NCBI GenBank assembly: GCA_026416355.1
Contig: JAOAFH010000085.1
Location: forward strand, 1 to 10,126
Length of the DNA: 10,126 nt
From: Clostridiales bacterium
Lineage (GTDB): Bacteria; Bacillota; Clostridia; Clostridiales; Caloramatoraceae
Reading direction: 5' to 3'
The notes under the pieces are model-generated. The model worked only from the letters and a program-made list of their open reading frames with translations. It had not been told where the DNA came from and did no database searches. Shown piece after piece: positions 1 through 8,574 of this stretch (positions are counted from its first letter, which is position 1; each line of letters begins with the position of its first letter). The translations under genes were made by a program, and so were the position numbers.

Positions 1-768
1 ATTTAATAGTCCCCATGTATATGGATGCTTTGGATTATAGAATATGTCCCTTGTTGAACCTGTTTCTGCTATAAGTCCGCCATACATAACATTAATTCTG
101 CTACATAGGTCTGCAACTACACCAAGGTCATGTGTAATTAATATAATAGATGTATTGATTTTATTCTTTAATTCCTTCATTAATTCTAGAATTTGTGCTT
201 GTATTGCAACGTCAAGAGCTGTTGTAGGCTCATCCGCTATAAGTAACTTTGGTTCACAAGCAAGTGCCATAGCTATCATAACTCTTTGTCTCATACCACC
301 TGAAAACTCATGTGGATATTGAGTCATTCTGCTCTTTGGGCTTGGAATTCCAACAAGCTCAAGCATATGAACTGCTCTTTCAAAAGCCTTTTCCTTTGAC
401 ATTCCCTTGTGCTTTATAAGAGGTTCCATAAGTTGGTCCCCAACTGTTAAAACAGGATTTAGAGATGTCATTGGGTCTTGGAATATCATCCCTATTTCAT
501 TACCTCTAATTTTTTGCATTTCAAGCTCATGTACCTTTGCTAAATCTTTTCCTTCAAATAGTATTTCACCTTCAACTATTTTACCATTATCAGAAAGTAG
601 TCTCATAACTGACATCATTGTTATACTCTTACCACTTCCTGATTCTCCAACTATACCTAAAGCTTCTCCTTTATCTAAATGAAAGCTAACTCCTCTTACT
701 GCTTGAACTTCACCTACATGTGTAAAGAATGAAGTTCTTAAATTTTTAATATCTAGTAATCTCTCCAT
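1..768 (-). CDS. oppD: Oligopeptide/dipeptide ABC transporter ATP-binding protein OppD (3' end cut by window edge)
   Basis: One of the two cytoplasmic ATPases that power peptide uptake through the OppB-OppC channel. The frame is open from the start to the window edge (256 residues visible). The family is usually about 320-350 residues, so the C-terminal part is missing. ABC motifs seen in order: Walker A GESGSGKS (about 41-48), Q-loop [10 protein letters not shown] (from 96), signature FSGGMRQR (155-162), Walker B LLIADEP with the catalytic Glu near 180, D-loop ALD, and H-switch ITHD (His about 213). The final residues HPYTWGLLN match the conserved segment that opens the peptide-transporter C-terminal extension (oligo_HPY). 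Start choice: two ATGs lie side by side at 771 and 768. An AGGGGG site (776-781) sits 7 nt from the second but only 4 nt from the first, so I prefer 768. The gene follows oppC by 12-15 nt. OppD versus DppD specificity cannot be told from sequence. Confidence 0.93.
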   Translation of the reverse strand, partial: MERLLDIKNLRTSFFTHVGEVQAVRGVSFHLDKGEALGIVGESGSGKSITMMSVMRLLSDNGKIVEGEILFEGKDLAKVHELEMQKIRGNEIGMIFQDPMTSLNPVLTVGDQLMEPLIKHKGMSKEKAFERAVHMLELVGIPSPKSRMTQYPHEFSGGMRQRVMIAMALACEPKLLIADEPTTALDVAIQAQILELMKELKNKINTSIILITHDLGVVADLCSRINVMYGGLIAETGSTRDIFYNPKHPYTWGLLN

Positions 769-783
769 CATGTTACCCCCTAA

Positions 784-1710
784 CTACTTACGCATCTTTG
801 GATCTAGTGCGTCTCTTAGACCATCTCCAAGGAAATTAAATGCAAGTATCGTAAGTGCTATTGCAAGTGCTGGGAAAAGAAGCTGATAAGGATATAGTAA
901 AAATCCTTCCAGTGCTTCTGAAGCTAAGCTTCCCCATGATGCCTTTGGAGCTGATACACCAAGACCTATAAAGCTTAGGAATGATTCAGTAAAAATTGCT
1001 GATGGTACCGAAAGCGTAAGAGTTACTATAATAGGTCCCATACTGTTTGGAATTAAGTGTCTTAAAAGTATTCTACTATTGCTTGCACCTAATGTTCTTG
1101 CTGCTAGAACAAACTCTTGTTGTTTTAATGAAAGTATTTGTGCTCTAACTATTCTAGCCATTGATAACCAATATGCTATTGCTAGTGCTATAAGAACGCT
1201 TCCTAATCCTGCACCAAATACAAGCATTAGAAGAATAACATAAATCATCATTGGAATTGAGTAAAGTATATCAACAATTCTCATCATTATTAGGTCTACT
1301 TTACCACCAAAATAACCTGAAATTCCACCATATAAAACACCTATAACTAGGTTTAATATACTTGCTACATAACCAACTATTAGTGATATTCTTGCACCAT
1401 ATAAAATTCTTACAAAAATATCTCTACCAAACATGTCAGTACCAAACCAAAATTGTCCATTTGGTTTTAGGTTTGACTTAGTTAAGTCTTGTGTTGAATA
1501 GTCAATGTTTCTAAATGCCTTAACTAAAGGTGGTCCAACTATTGCAATTAAAGTTATAAATATTACAAAGTATAATCCAATCATTGCAAGCTTGTTTTGT
1601 TTTAATCTTCTCCAAACGTCTTGCCAATATGTTTCACTAGGTCTAACTATTGTATTTAAATCCTTTTCGTTCTCAGGAACTCTCTCAAACATTTCCTTAG
1701 TTATTTCCAT
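784..1710 (-). CDS. oppC: Oligopeptide/dipeptide ABC transporter permease OppC
   Basis: Second integral-membrane permease of the peptide importer, pairing with OppB in the cytoplasmic membrane. It has 308 residues, normal for the family. The N-terminal stretch (about 28-58, YWQDVWRRLKQNKLAMIG onward) matches the OppC_N domain with the first membrane helix. Next come the conserved FGTDMFGRD block (about 89-97) and five further hydrophobic segments (roughly 104-127, 143-165, 170-188, 224-247, 276-296). The ATPase-contacting EAA loop is at about 199-221 (AARTLGAS, invariant Gly near 208, then LLRHLIPN). The C-terminal DGLRDALDP is typical of OppC/DppC. The ATG at 1710 has an AAGGGGTGAT site whose GGGG lies 8 nt upstream and overlaps the oppB stop. 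The gap to oppB is 12 nt, so the two are co-transcribed and probably translationally linked. Confidence 0.95.
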   Translation of the reverse strand: MEITKEMFERVPENEKDLNTIVRPSETYWQDVWRRLKQNKLAMIGLYFVIFITLIAIVGPPLVKAFRNIDYSTQDLTKSNLKPNGQFWFGTDMFGRDIFVRILYGARISLIVGYVASILNLVIGVLYGGISGYFGGKVDLIMMRIVDILYSIPMMIYVILLMLVFGAGLGSVLIALAIAYWLSMARIVRAQILSLKQQEFVLAARTLGASNSRILLRHLIPNSMGPIIVTLTLSVPSAIFTESFLSFIGLGVSAPKASWGSLASEALEGFLLYPYQLLFPALAIALTILAFNFLGDGLRDALDPKMRK

Positions 1711-1722
1711 CTAAATCACCCC

Positions 1723-2643
1723 TTATCCCTCTAGTTTTATTCTTGGGTCAATTACCGCATATAATAGGTCAACTATTAAGTTACATACAACAAGTAGGGT
1801 GCTATAGAAAACAGTTATACCCATAATCATCATGTAGTCTCTGTTATAGATACTTGTAACGAACTCTCTACCTAGACCAGGTATTGCAAATATCTTTTCA
1901 ATTACGAAACTACCTGTTAAAATACCAGCTACAAGTGGTCCTAGGTATGTTACTACTGGTATTAAAGCATTTCTAAGTGCATGTTTATATATAACAACAT
2001 TTTTTGAAAGTCCCTTTGCCTTTGCAGTTCTTATATAGTCTTGTCTAATTACATCAAGTAAGCTTGAACGAGTAAGTCTTGCTATAAATGAAAGTGAATA
2101 TCCACTTAATGCTATTGCTGGTAATACAACATTTTGTGGTCCATCAAATCCTGTTGGTGGGAAAATGTGTAATTTAACAGCAAACGCATACATTAGTAAT
2201 ATTGCTAAAACGAAACTTGGAACAGTAACTCCTAGTGTCGCTAAAATCATAACTAAACTATCCTGCCATTTACCTTGGTTAAGTGCCGCTATAACCCCTA
2301 GATAAATTCCTAAAATCAATGAGAATACAATTGATACTAATCCTAGCTTTGCTGAAGCTGGGAATGAATATTTTATGATTTCATTAACTGATCTTCCTTC
2401 GTACTTTAAAGTTGGTCCAAGATAACCTCTACTTAGATTCTTTAAATACATAACATATTGTTCGGTTACTGGTTTATTTAAACCATATTTTTCCTCTAGA
2501 TTAGCTTTGATTTGTGGTGGAAGTGGCTTTTCATTATCAAATGGTCCACCTGGTAGTGCATGCATCAAGAAAAATGTAGCAGTTATTACTATGAAAAGTG
2601 TAATAAAGCTAGCTACCAGTCTCTTTAGAATGTAATTTAGCAT
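1723..2643 (-). CDS. oppB: Oligopeptide/dipeptide ABC transporter permease OppB
   Basis: First permease of the peptide importer and first gene of this operon in the window. From the chosen start it has 306 residues, the usual OppB/DppB length. It opens with MLNYILKRLVASF, the standard family N-terminus. The first helix is about 9-29, followed by an extracytoplasmic region (31-95) and helices near 98-120, 132-155, 172-190, 227-249 and 272-297. The EAA loop (about 202-229) reads DYIRTAKAKGLS then HALRNALIP, with the conserved Gly near 211. The C-terminus LLYAVIDPRI is typical. An in-frame ATG at 2685 would add 14 residues (MNLSGEHYFKEERR) that do not look like the family and have no ribosome binding site. 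The 2643 start has a perfect AGGAGG 8 nt upstream. No binding-protein gene precedes it; oppA may be downstream, outside the window. Confidence 0.95.
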   Translation of the reverse strand: MLNYILKRLVASFITLFIVITATFFLMHALPGGPFDNEKPLPPQIKANLEEKYGLNKPVTEQYVMYLKNLSRGYLGPTLKYEGRSVNEIIKYSFPASAKLGLVSIVFSLILGIYLGVIAALNQGKWQDSLVMILATLGVTVPSFVLAILLMYAFAVKLHIFPPTGFDGPQNVVLPAIALSGYSLSFIARLTRSSLLDVIRQDYIRTAKAKGLSKNVVIYKHALRNALIPVVTYLGPLVAGILTGSFVIEKIFAIPGLGREFVTSIYNRDYMMIMGITVFYSTLLVVCNLIVDLLYAVIDPRIKLEG

Positions 2644-2651
2644 CCTTCTCT

Positions 2652-2657
2652 CCTCCT
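2652..2657 (-). promoter_or_regulatory. Ribosome binding site fixing the oppB start
   Basis: AGGAGG on the minus strand lies 8 nt before the ATG at 2643. It overrides the longer in-frame option beginning at 2685, which has no comparable site. Confidence 0.85.
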
Positions 2658-2689
2658 TAAAATAATGTTCCCCCGATAGGTTCAATGCA

Positions 2690-2721
2690 TTTTAAGTTAA
2701 TATTAAAGCATTAACTTAAAA
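2690..2721. repeat. Perfect 12-bp inverted repeat upstream of oppB
   Basis: Left arm 2690-2701 (TTTTAAGTTAAT on the plus strand) and right arm 2710-2721 (ATTAACTTAAAA) are exact reverse complements, separated by 8 nt (ATTAAAGC). The repeat lies 47 nt upstream of the oppB start and overlaps a candidate -10 box (2700-2705). It could be an operator or an RNA hairpin in the leader. There is no U-tract after it on the oppB-sense strand, so it is not a standard terminator in that direction. Function is inferred only. Confidence 0.6.
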
Positions 2722-2728
2722 AAATCAA
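2700..2728 (-). promoter_or_regulatory. Candidate promoter for oppBCD (proximal)
   Basis: On the minus strand, TTGATT (2728-2723) and TAATAT (2705-2700) are separated by exactly 17 nt, a reasonable fit to a housekeeping sigma-A promoter. The predicted start near 2693 would give a leader of about 50 nt. The region is so AT-rich that a chance match is quite possible. Confidence 0.35.
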
Positions 2729-2770
2729 TAAATTTTTTGTAAGTTGCGACACTTGACACGAATTGCATTG

Positions 2771-2808
2771 AAACTTGTCTTTTGTAATTAATATTATACT
2801 ACAAGTTT
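2771..2808. repeat. 8-bp inverted repeat bracketing a TATAAT box
   Basis: AAACTTGT (2771-2778) and ACAAGTTT (2801-2808) are exact reverse complements with 22 nt between them. The two arm centres are 30 bp apart, close to three helical turns. A perfect TATAAT in the oppB direction lies between the arms. The geometry suits a regulator dimer or a DNA-bending site, but no known operator consensus is recognised. Confidence 0.35.
2793..2798 (-). promoter_or_regulatory. Candidate -10 element (TATAAT) for oppBCD (distal)
   Basis: The minus strand carries an exact TATAAT at 2798-2793. The -35 position at 17-nt spacing (2821-2816) reads AAGGAT, a poor match, and there is no TGn extension. It would therefore be weak or activator-dependent. 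A start near 2786 would give a leader of about 143 nt containing both arms of a 9-bp complementary pair (2764-2772 and 2681-2689). Confidence 0.35.
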
Positions 2809-3066
2809 TTTAAAAATCCTTCTTTTATTTTTTTCCATTACTTACAAATAGTTTTTTATTGATGAAATATAGATTACATTATTGCACAAAAAGTATTTTT
2901 ATGCAATATTTTTTTGATATTTTGCAGTAATTTAATGCATTTTTATACTTTTTAATAAATTTAATAATTAAATTATTTCATGTTACAAAATGTTAAATTA
3001 TCTTAATATTTCGTATTTTATGCTTTCCAATCATTATTATATAACTAAATTTTCAAAATAATGCGC

Positions 3067-3101
3067 AAAATAAAAGATAGGAGTAAAAACTCCTATCTTT
3101 T
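3067..3101 (-). terminator. Intrinsic terminator after gatB
   Basis: A perfect 13-bp stem (arms 3089-3101 and 3072-3084) closes on a 4-nt loop (3085-3088). On the minus strand the second arm runs into TTTTATTTT (3075-3067). This is a strong rho-independent terminator for the pcrA-ligA-gatCAB unit. The stem's 5' arm includes the last two codons and the TAG stop of gatB. The mirror-image strand also ends in a T-run (3098-3103), so it may act in both directions. Confidence 0.92.
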
Positions 3102-4520
3102 TTGCAATTCTTCTTCCACTAATTTGTTTACAAGTTGTGGATTTGCTTTACCCTTTGAAGCCTTCATAACTTGACCTACAACAAATCCCATAGCCTTGGT
3201 TTTACCGTTCTTAAAGTCTTCAACTGATTGTGGGTTTTCATCTAAAACCTTATTTACTATATCTCTTATGGCATTTTCATCTGATATTTGAACCATTCCC
3301 TTTTCTTTAACAATCTTTTCAGGGTTATCACCTGTTTCAAACATATCCTTGAATACCTTTTTAGCTATTGTTCCTGTAATTGTTCCGTTATTTATAAGTT
3401 CTATAAGCTTTGCTAAATCCTCTGGCTTTACCTTTATATCTTCTATAGTCATTTCTCTATCATTAAGCGTTCTTAGCACTTCACCCATTATCCAGTTACT
3501 TGCATCCTTAGGATTTGCACCCTTTGCAACTGTTTCTTCAAAATATCCTGCAAGTGCTTTGGATGATGTAAGAATTCCTGCGTCATAGTCTGGGAGACCA
3601 TATTCATTAATGTATCTTGCCTTTTTCATTTCTGGCAGTTCAGGTAATGATGCTTTTATGTTTTCTATCCATTTATCATCTACCTCTAAGTAAACCATAT
3701 CTGGTTCTGGGAAATATCTATAATCATGAGCTTCTTCTTTACTTCTCATAACTATAGTTTCGCCTTTTACTTCATCCCATCTTCTAGTTTCTTGAACAAT
3801 CTTTTCACCGTTTTTAATAGCTTCTATTTGTCTTTTAATTTCAAACTCTATTGCCTTTTCTACTGCTTTAAATGAATTCATATTTTTTATTTCTGTTTTA
3901 ACACCAAATTCACTAGTTCCCTTTGGTCTTATTGAAACATTGGCATCACATCTTAGTGAACCTTCTTCCATCTTACAGTCTGATACCTCTGTATATTGAA
4001 GTATAGCCTTTAGATTTTCAAGATACATTTTTGCTTCTTGTGCACTTCTCATGTCTGGTTTTGATACTATTTCAATCAATGGAACGCCTGAACGATTAAA
4101 GTCAACATACGTTCCATCTTCCCTATGTAGTGCCTTTCCTGCATCCTCTTCTATATGTATTCTATGAATTCCAACCTTTTTTACGCCATCTTCAAGTGCT
4201 ATTTCAATATAACCATTACTACAAAGTGGTGTTTCATCTTGTGTAATTTGATAGTTCTTAGGACAGTCTGGATAGAAATAATTCTTTCTAGCCATATATG
4301 TTTCTTTGTTTATTTCACAATTTAATGCAAGCCCTGCCTTAATTGCATAAGATACAACTTCTTTATTCAAAACAGGTAGTGCCCCTGGAAGCCCCATGCA
4401 TACAGGACAGCAATGAGTATTTTGTTCTCCACCAAATTCTGTTGTACATCCACAATATATCTTAGTCTTTGTTGAAAGTTCTGCATGAACTTCAAGTCCA
4501 ATTACTGCTTCAAATTCCAT
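3093..4520 (-). CDS. gatB: Asp-tRNA(Asn)/Glu-tRNA(Gln) amidotransferase subunit B
   Basis: The tRNA-binding kinase subunit of GatCAB. It phosphorylates the Glu or Asp carried on mischarged tRNA and then transfers ammonia arriving from GatA, giving Gln-tRNA(Gln) or Asn-tRNA(Asn). It has 475 residues, the normal length. The N-terminus [15 protein letters not shown] is the family signature. Zinc-site cysteines C23, C25, C38 and C41 (CGC then CPVC) are present. So are [15 protein letters not shown] (78-92) and HIEEDAGK (122-129) in the kinase core. The C-terminal part (about 330-475) is the YqeY-like tail that contacts tRNA. Start: an in-frame ATG at 4535 overlaps the gatA stop but would consume the GGGAGGTG site (4526-4533). 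The ATG at 4520 lies 5-7 nt after that site and matches the family N-terminus. The stop codon is buried in the terminator stem. Confidence 0.97.
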   Translation of the reverse strand: MEFEAVIGLEVHAELSTKTKIYCGCTTEFGGEQNTHCCPVCMGLPGALPVLNKEVVSYAIKAGLALNCEINKETYMARKNYFYPDCPKNYQITQDETPLCSNGYIEIALEDGVKKVGIHRIHIEEDAGKALHREDGTYVDFNRSGVPLIEIVSKPDMRSAQEAKMYLENLKAILQYTEVSDCKMEEGSLRCDANVSIRPKGTSEFGVKTEIKNMNSFKAVEKAIEFEIKRQIEAIKNGEKIVQETRRWDEVKGETIVMRSKEEAHDYRYFPEPDMVYLEVDDKWIENIKASLPELPEMKKARYINEYGLPDYDAGILTSSKALAGYFEETVAKGANPKDASNWIMGEVLRTLNDREMTIEDIKVKPEDLAKLIELINNGTITGTIAKKVFKDMFETGDNPEKIVKEKGMVQISDENAIRDIVNKVLDENPQSVEDFKNGKTKAMGFVVGQVMKASKGKANPQLVNKLVEEELQKR

Positions 4521-4525
4521 TGTTA

Positions 4526-4533
4526 CACCTCCC
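4526..4533 (-). promoter_or_regulatory. Ribosome binding site fixing the gatB start
   Basis: GGGAGGTG on the minus strand, with GGAGG 7 nt from the ATG at 4520. It lies inside the longer in-frame option from 4535, which it therefore argues against. Confidence 0.85.
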
Positions 4534-4534
4534 A

Positions 4535-5986
4535 TTAGATACTAGGTTTAACCTTAGTAAACTCAGTTTCTCTCTCAAATGCGTGGCTAACCTTTAAAAG
4601 TGTTCCTTCTTTGAAATAATCTCCAATTAATTGCATTCCAACAGGAAGTCCATCTACAAAACCAGCTGGAATTGATATAGCTGGAACACCTGCTATATTT
4701 ATTGGAACTGTATATATATCTGATAAATACATTTCTAATGGATTATTTGATTTTTCACCTAGCTTAAATGCAACTGTAGGTGATGTTGGAGTTAAAATTA
4801 CATCTACTTCTTCAAATGCCTTTTTATATTCTTGTATAATTAAAGTTCTAACCTTAAGAGCCTTTTTATAATATGCATCATAATATCCTGCAGATAGGGC
4901 ATATGTACCTAGCATTATTCTTCTTTTAACTTCATCACCAAATCCTTGACTTCTTGATTTAACATATAAATCAACTACATCTTCGAAATCTTCAGCTCTA
5001 AATCCATATCTAATTCCATCAAATCTAGCTAAGTTTGAGCTTGCTTCTGAGCTTGCAAGAATGTAGTAAACTGCAAGGGCATATTTAGACATAGGTAGGC
5101 TTATTTCTTTTATTTCAGCTCCTAATTTTTTAAGCACTTCTATTCCGTTTTCTATAATTCCTCTTATTTCAGGATTTAATCCTTCTGCAAAATATTCCTT
5201 TGGAATACCTATTTTCATTCCCTTTATGTCTTGATTTAAGTATTTTGTATAATCTTCAACTTCAACTTTTGCACTTGTTGAATCCATTGAATCATGACCT
5301 GCTATTACATTTAATACATGGGCACAGTCCTCAACATCCTTTGTAAATGGTCCAATTTGATCAAGTGATGATGCAAAGGCAACAAGACCATATCTTGATA
5401 TTCTTCCATAGGTAGGCTTTAATCCAACAACTCCACAAAGAGATGCTGGTTGTCTGATTGAGCCACCAGTATCTGAACCTAAAGTATAGTAAGCTTCTCC
5501 TGCTGCAACAGCTGCTGCAGAACCACCTGATGAACCTCCTGGTACTCTTTCTAGGTCAAATGGATTTTTTACCTTTTTAAATGCTGAGTTTTCTGATGAT
5601 GAACCCATCGCAAACTCGTCCATATTTAGTTTACCTATTATAACAGCATCATTTTCCTTTAACTTTTTTGTAACATGGGCATCATATGGTGCAACAAAGT
5701 TTTCTAATATTTTTGAAGCACAAGTTGTTTTAAGACCTTCTACACAAATGTTATCCTTTATTGCCATAGGAATTCCAGCAAGAAATGAAGTTTCTTCTCC
5801 TCTTTGTATTTTTTCATCAACTTCTCTTGCTTTTTTAAGTGCCCCTTCTTCATCTAGTTGAAGATATGCACCTATTTTATCATCGACTTTTGATATTCTA
5901 TCAAATGTACTTTTTGTTAGCTCAACACAGCTAATTTCCTTCTTATTAATAAGTTCTTTAACTTCATGTAATGTTTTAGTATGCAC
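4535..5986 (-). CDS. gatA: Asp-tRNA(Asn)/Glu-tRNA(Gln) amidotransferase subunit A
   Basis: The glutaminase subunit of GatCAB. It releases ammonia from glutamine and channels it to GatB. It has 483 residues, typical of the family. The amidase-signature Ser-cisSer-Lys triad is complete: Lys77 in PMAIKDN, cis-Ser152 in [13 protein letters not shown] (149-161), and nucleophile Ser176 in [11 protein letters not shown] (170-180). The spacing is the same as in characterised GatA enzymes. The conserved [11 protein letters not shown] (208-218) and LTPTSPT (398-404) blocks are also present. The start codon is GTG (5986-5984), with a perfect AGGAGG 8 nt upstream that overlaps the gatC stop. The only upstream neighbour is gatC, 12 nt away, so coupled translation is likely. 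gatB follows 14 nt downstream. No anomalies besides the GTG start. Confidence 0.97.
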   Translation of the reverse strand: MHTKTLHEVKELINKKEISCVELTKSTFDRISKVDDKIGAYLQLDEEGALKKAREVDEKIQRGEETSFLAGIPMAIKDNICVEGLKTTCASKILENFVAPYDAHVTKKLKENDAVIIGKLNMDEFAMGSSSENSAFKKVKNPFDLERVPGGSSGGSAAAVAAGEAYYTLGSDTGGSIRQPASLCGVVGLKPTYGRISRYGLVAFASSLDQIGPFTKDVEDCAHVLNVIAGHDSMDSTSAKVEVEDYTKYLNQDIKGMKIGIPKEYFAEGLNPEIRGIIENGIEVLKKLGAEIKEISLPMSKYALAVYYILASSEASSNLARFDGIRYGFRAEDFEDVVDLYVKSRSQGFGDEVKRRIMLGTYALSAGYYDAYYKKALKVRTLIIQEYKKAFEEVDVILTPTSPTVAFKLGEKSNNPLEMYLSDIYTVPINIAGVPAISIPAGFVDGLPVGMQLIGDYFKEGTLLKVSHAFERETEFTKVKPSI

Positions 5987-5994
5987 CTTAAATC

Positions 5995-6000
5995 CCTCCT
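5995..6000 (-). promoter_or_regulatory. Ribosome binding site for the GTG start of gatA
   Basis: AGGAGG on the minus strand shares its first two bases with the gatC TAG stop and sits 8 nt before the GTG at 5986. It supports a non-ATG start and suggests that ribosomes finishing gatC reinitiate on gatA. Confidence 0.8.
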
Positions 6001-6286
6001 ACTCTATAACCTTTGGTACCTTAACATAACCATCTTGGCTGTCAGGAGCATTTTGAAGCATCTTTTCTCTATCAAATGATGGTTTAACTTCATCTTCTCT
6101 TAGTGCATTAACAACTCTATAAGCACCTATGCTAATTTCTACACCATCAGTATCAACCTCTTGAAGCATTTCAACATAACCTAATATGTTGTTTAGCTCC
6201 TCTGTAAACTTTTGTTTTTCTTCTTCATTAAATTCAAGTCTAGCAAGTTTTGCAACATACTCAACATCTTTAATTGTTACTGACAT
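5999..6286 (-). CDS. gatC: Asp-tRNA(Asn)/Glu-tRNA(Gln) amidotransferase subunit C
   Basis: The small subunit that wraps around the GatA-GatB interface and stabilises the amidotransferase. It has 95 residues, the usual size. The N-terminal helical part contains the family pattern VEYVAKLARLEFNEEE (about 8-23), followed by a helix ending in LGYVEMLQEVDTDGVE. The middle LREDEV (about 62-67) and the extended C-terminal tail with NAPDSQDGYVKVPKV are characteristic of GatC. The ATG at 6286 has AGGAAGGTG a few bases upstream. It is 18 nt downstream of the small membrane-protein gene and 12 nt upstream of gatA, so it belongs to the same transcript. Confidence 0.96.
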   Translation of the reverse strand: MSVTIKDVEYVAKLARLEFNEEEKQKFTEELNNILGYVEMLQEVDTDGVEISIGAYRVVNALREDEVKPSFDREKMLQNAPDSQDGYVKVPKVIE

Positions 6287-6304
6287 AAAGACACCTTCCT
6301 CTCT

Positions 6305-8571
<2,267 letters not shown>

Positions 8572-8574
8572 TCA

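Larger units (their letters stand above)
2644..3071. other. AT-rich intergenic region between gatB and oppB
   Basis: About 430 nt with no coding sequence I can support on either strand. The gatB side carries the tail of an intrinsic terminator. The oppB side carries candidate promoter boxes, two inverted repeats and a long 5' leader ending in a strong ribosome binding site. The central part (about 2910-3060) is extremely AT-rich with only low-complexity palindromes, and I see nothing specific in it. I recognise no riboswitch or T-box consensus. Confidence 0.7.

Noticed and set aside
44..682. Plus-strand open frames opposite oppD
   Set aside because: They are antisense shadows of a clear ABC ATPase whose motifs are all in the minus-strand frame.
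2644..2685. Longer oppB start at 2685 adding 14 residues
   Set aside because: The added segment is unlike the OppB N-terminus, lacks a ribosome binding site, and would bury the perfect AGGAGG that precedes the 2643 start.
2741..2772. Possible T-box or known riboswitch in the oppB leader
   Set aside because: No T-box sequence, specifier loop layout or recognisable aptamer core is visible. Only generic pairing can be supported.
2753..2784. Plus-strand TTGACA at 2753-2758 as a promoter
   Set aside because: No acceptable -10 box lies 16-18 nt downstream on the plus strand, and no plus-strand gene follows.
2958..2974. Palindrome AATTTAAT-A-ATTAAATT in the intergenic region
   Set aside because: It is made only of A and T in a stretch that is nearly all A and T, so it is expected by chance. 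No adjacent promoter or T-tract gives it a role.
4521..4535. gatB start at 4535 overlapping the gatA stop (TAATG)
   Set aside because: It would place the GGGAGGTG ribosome binding site inside the gene. The 4520 ATG matches the conserved GatB N-terminus and has correct spacing.
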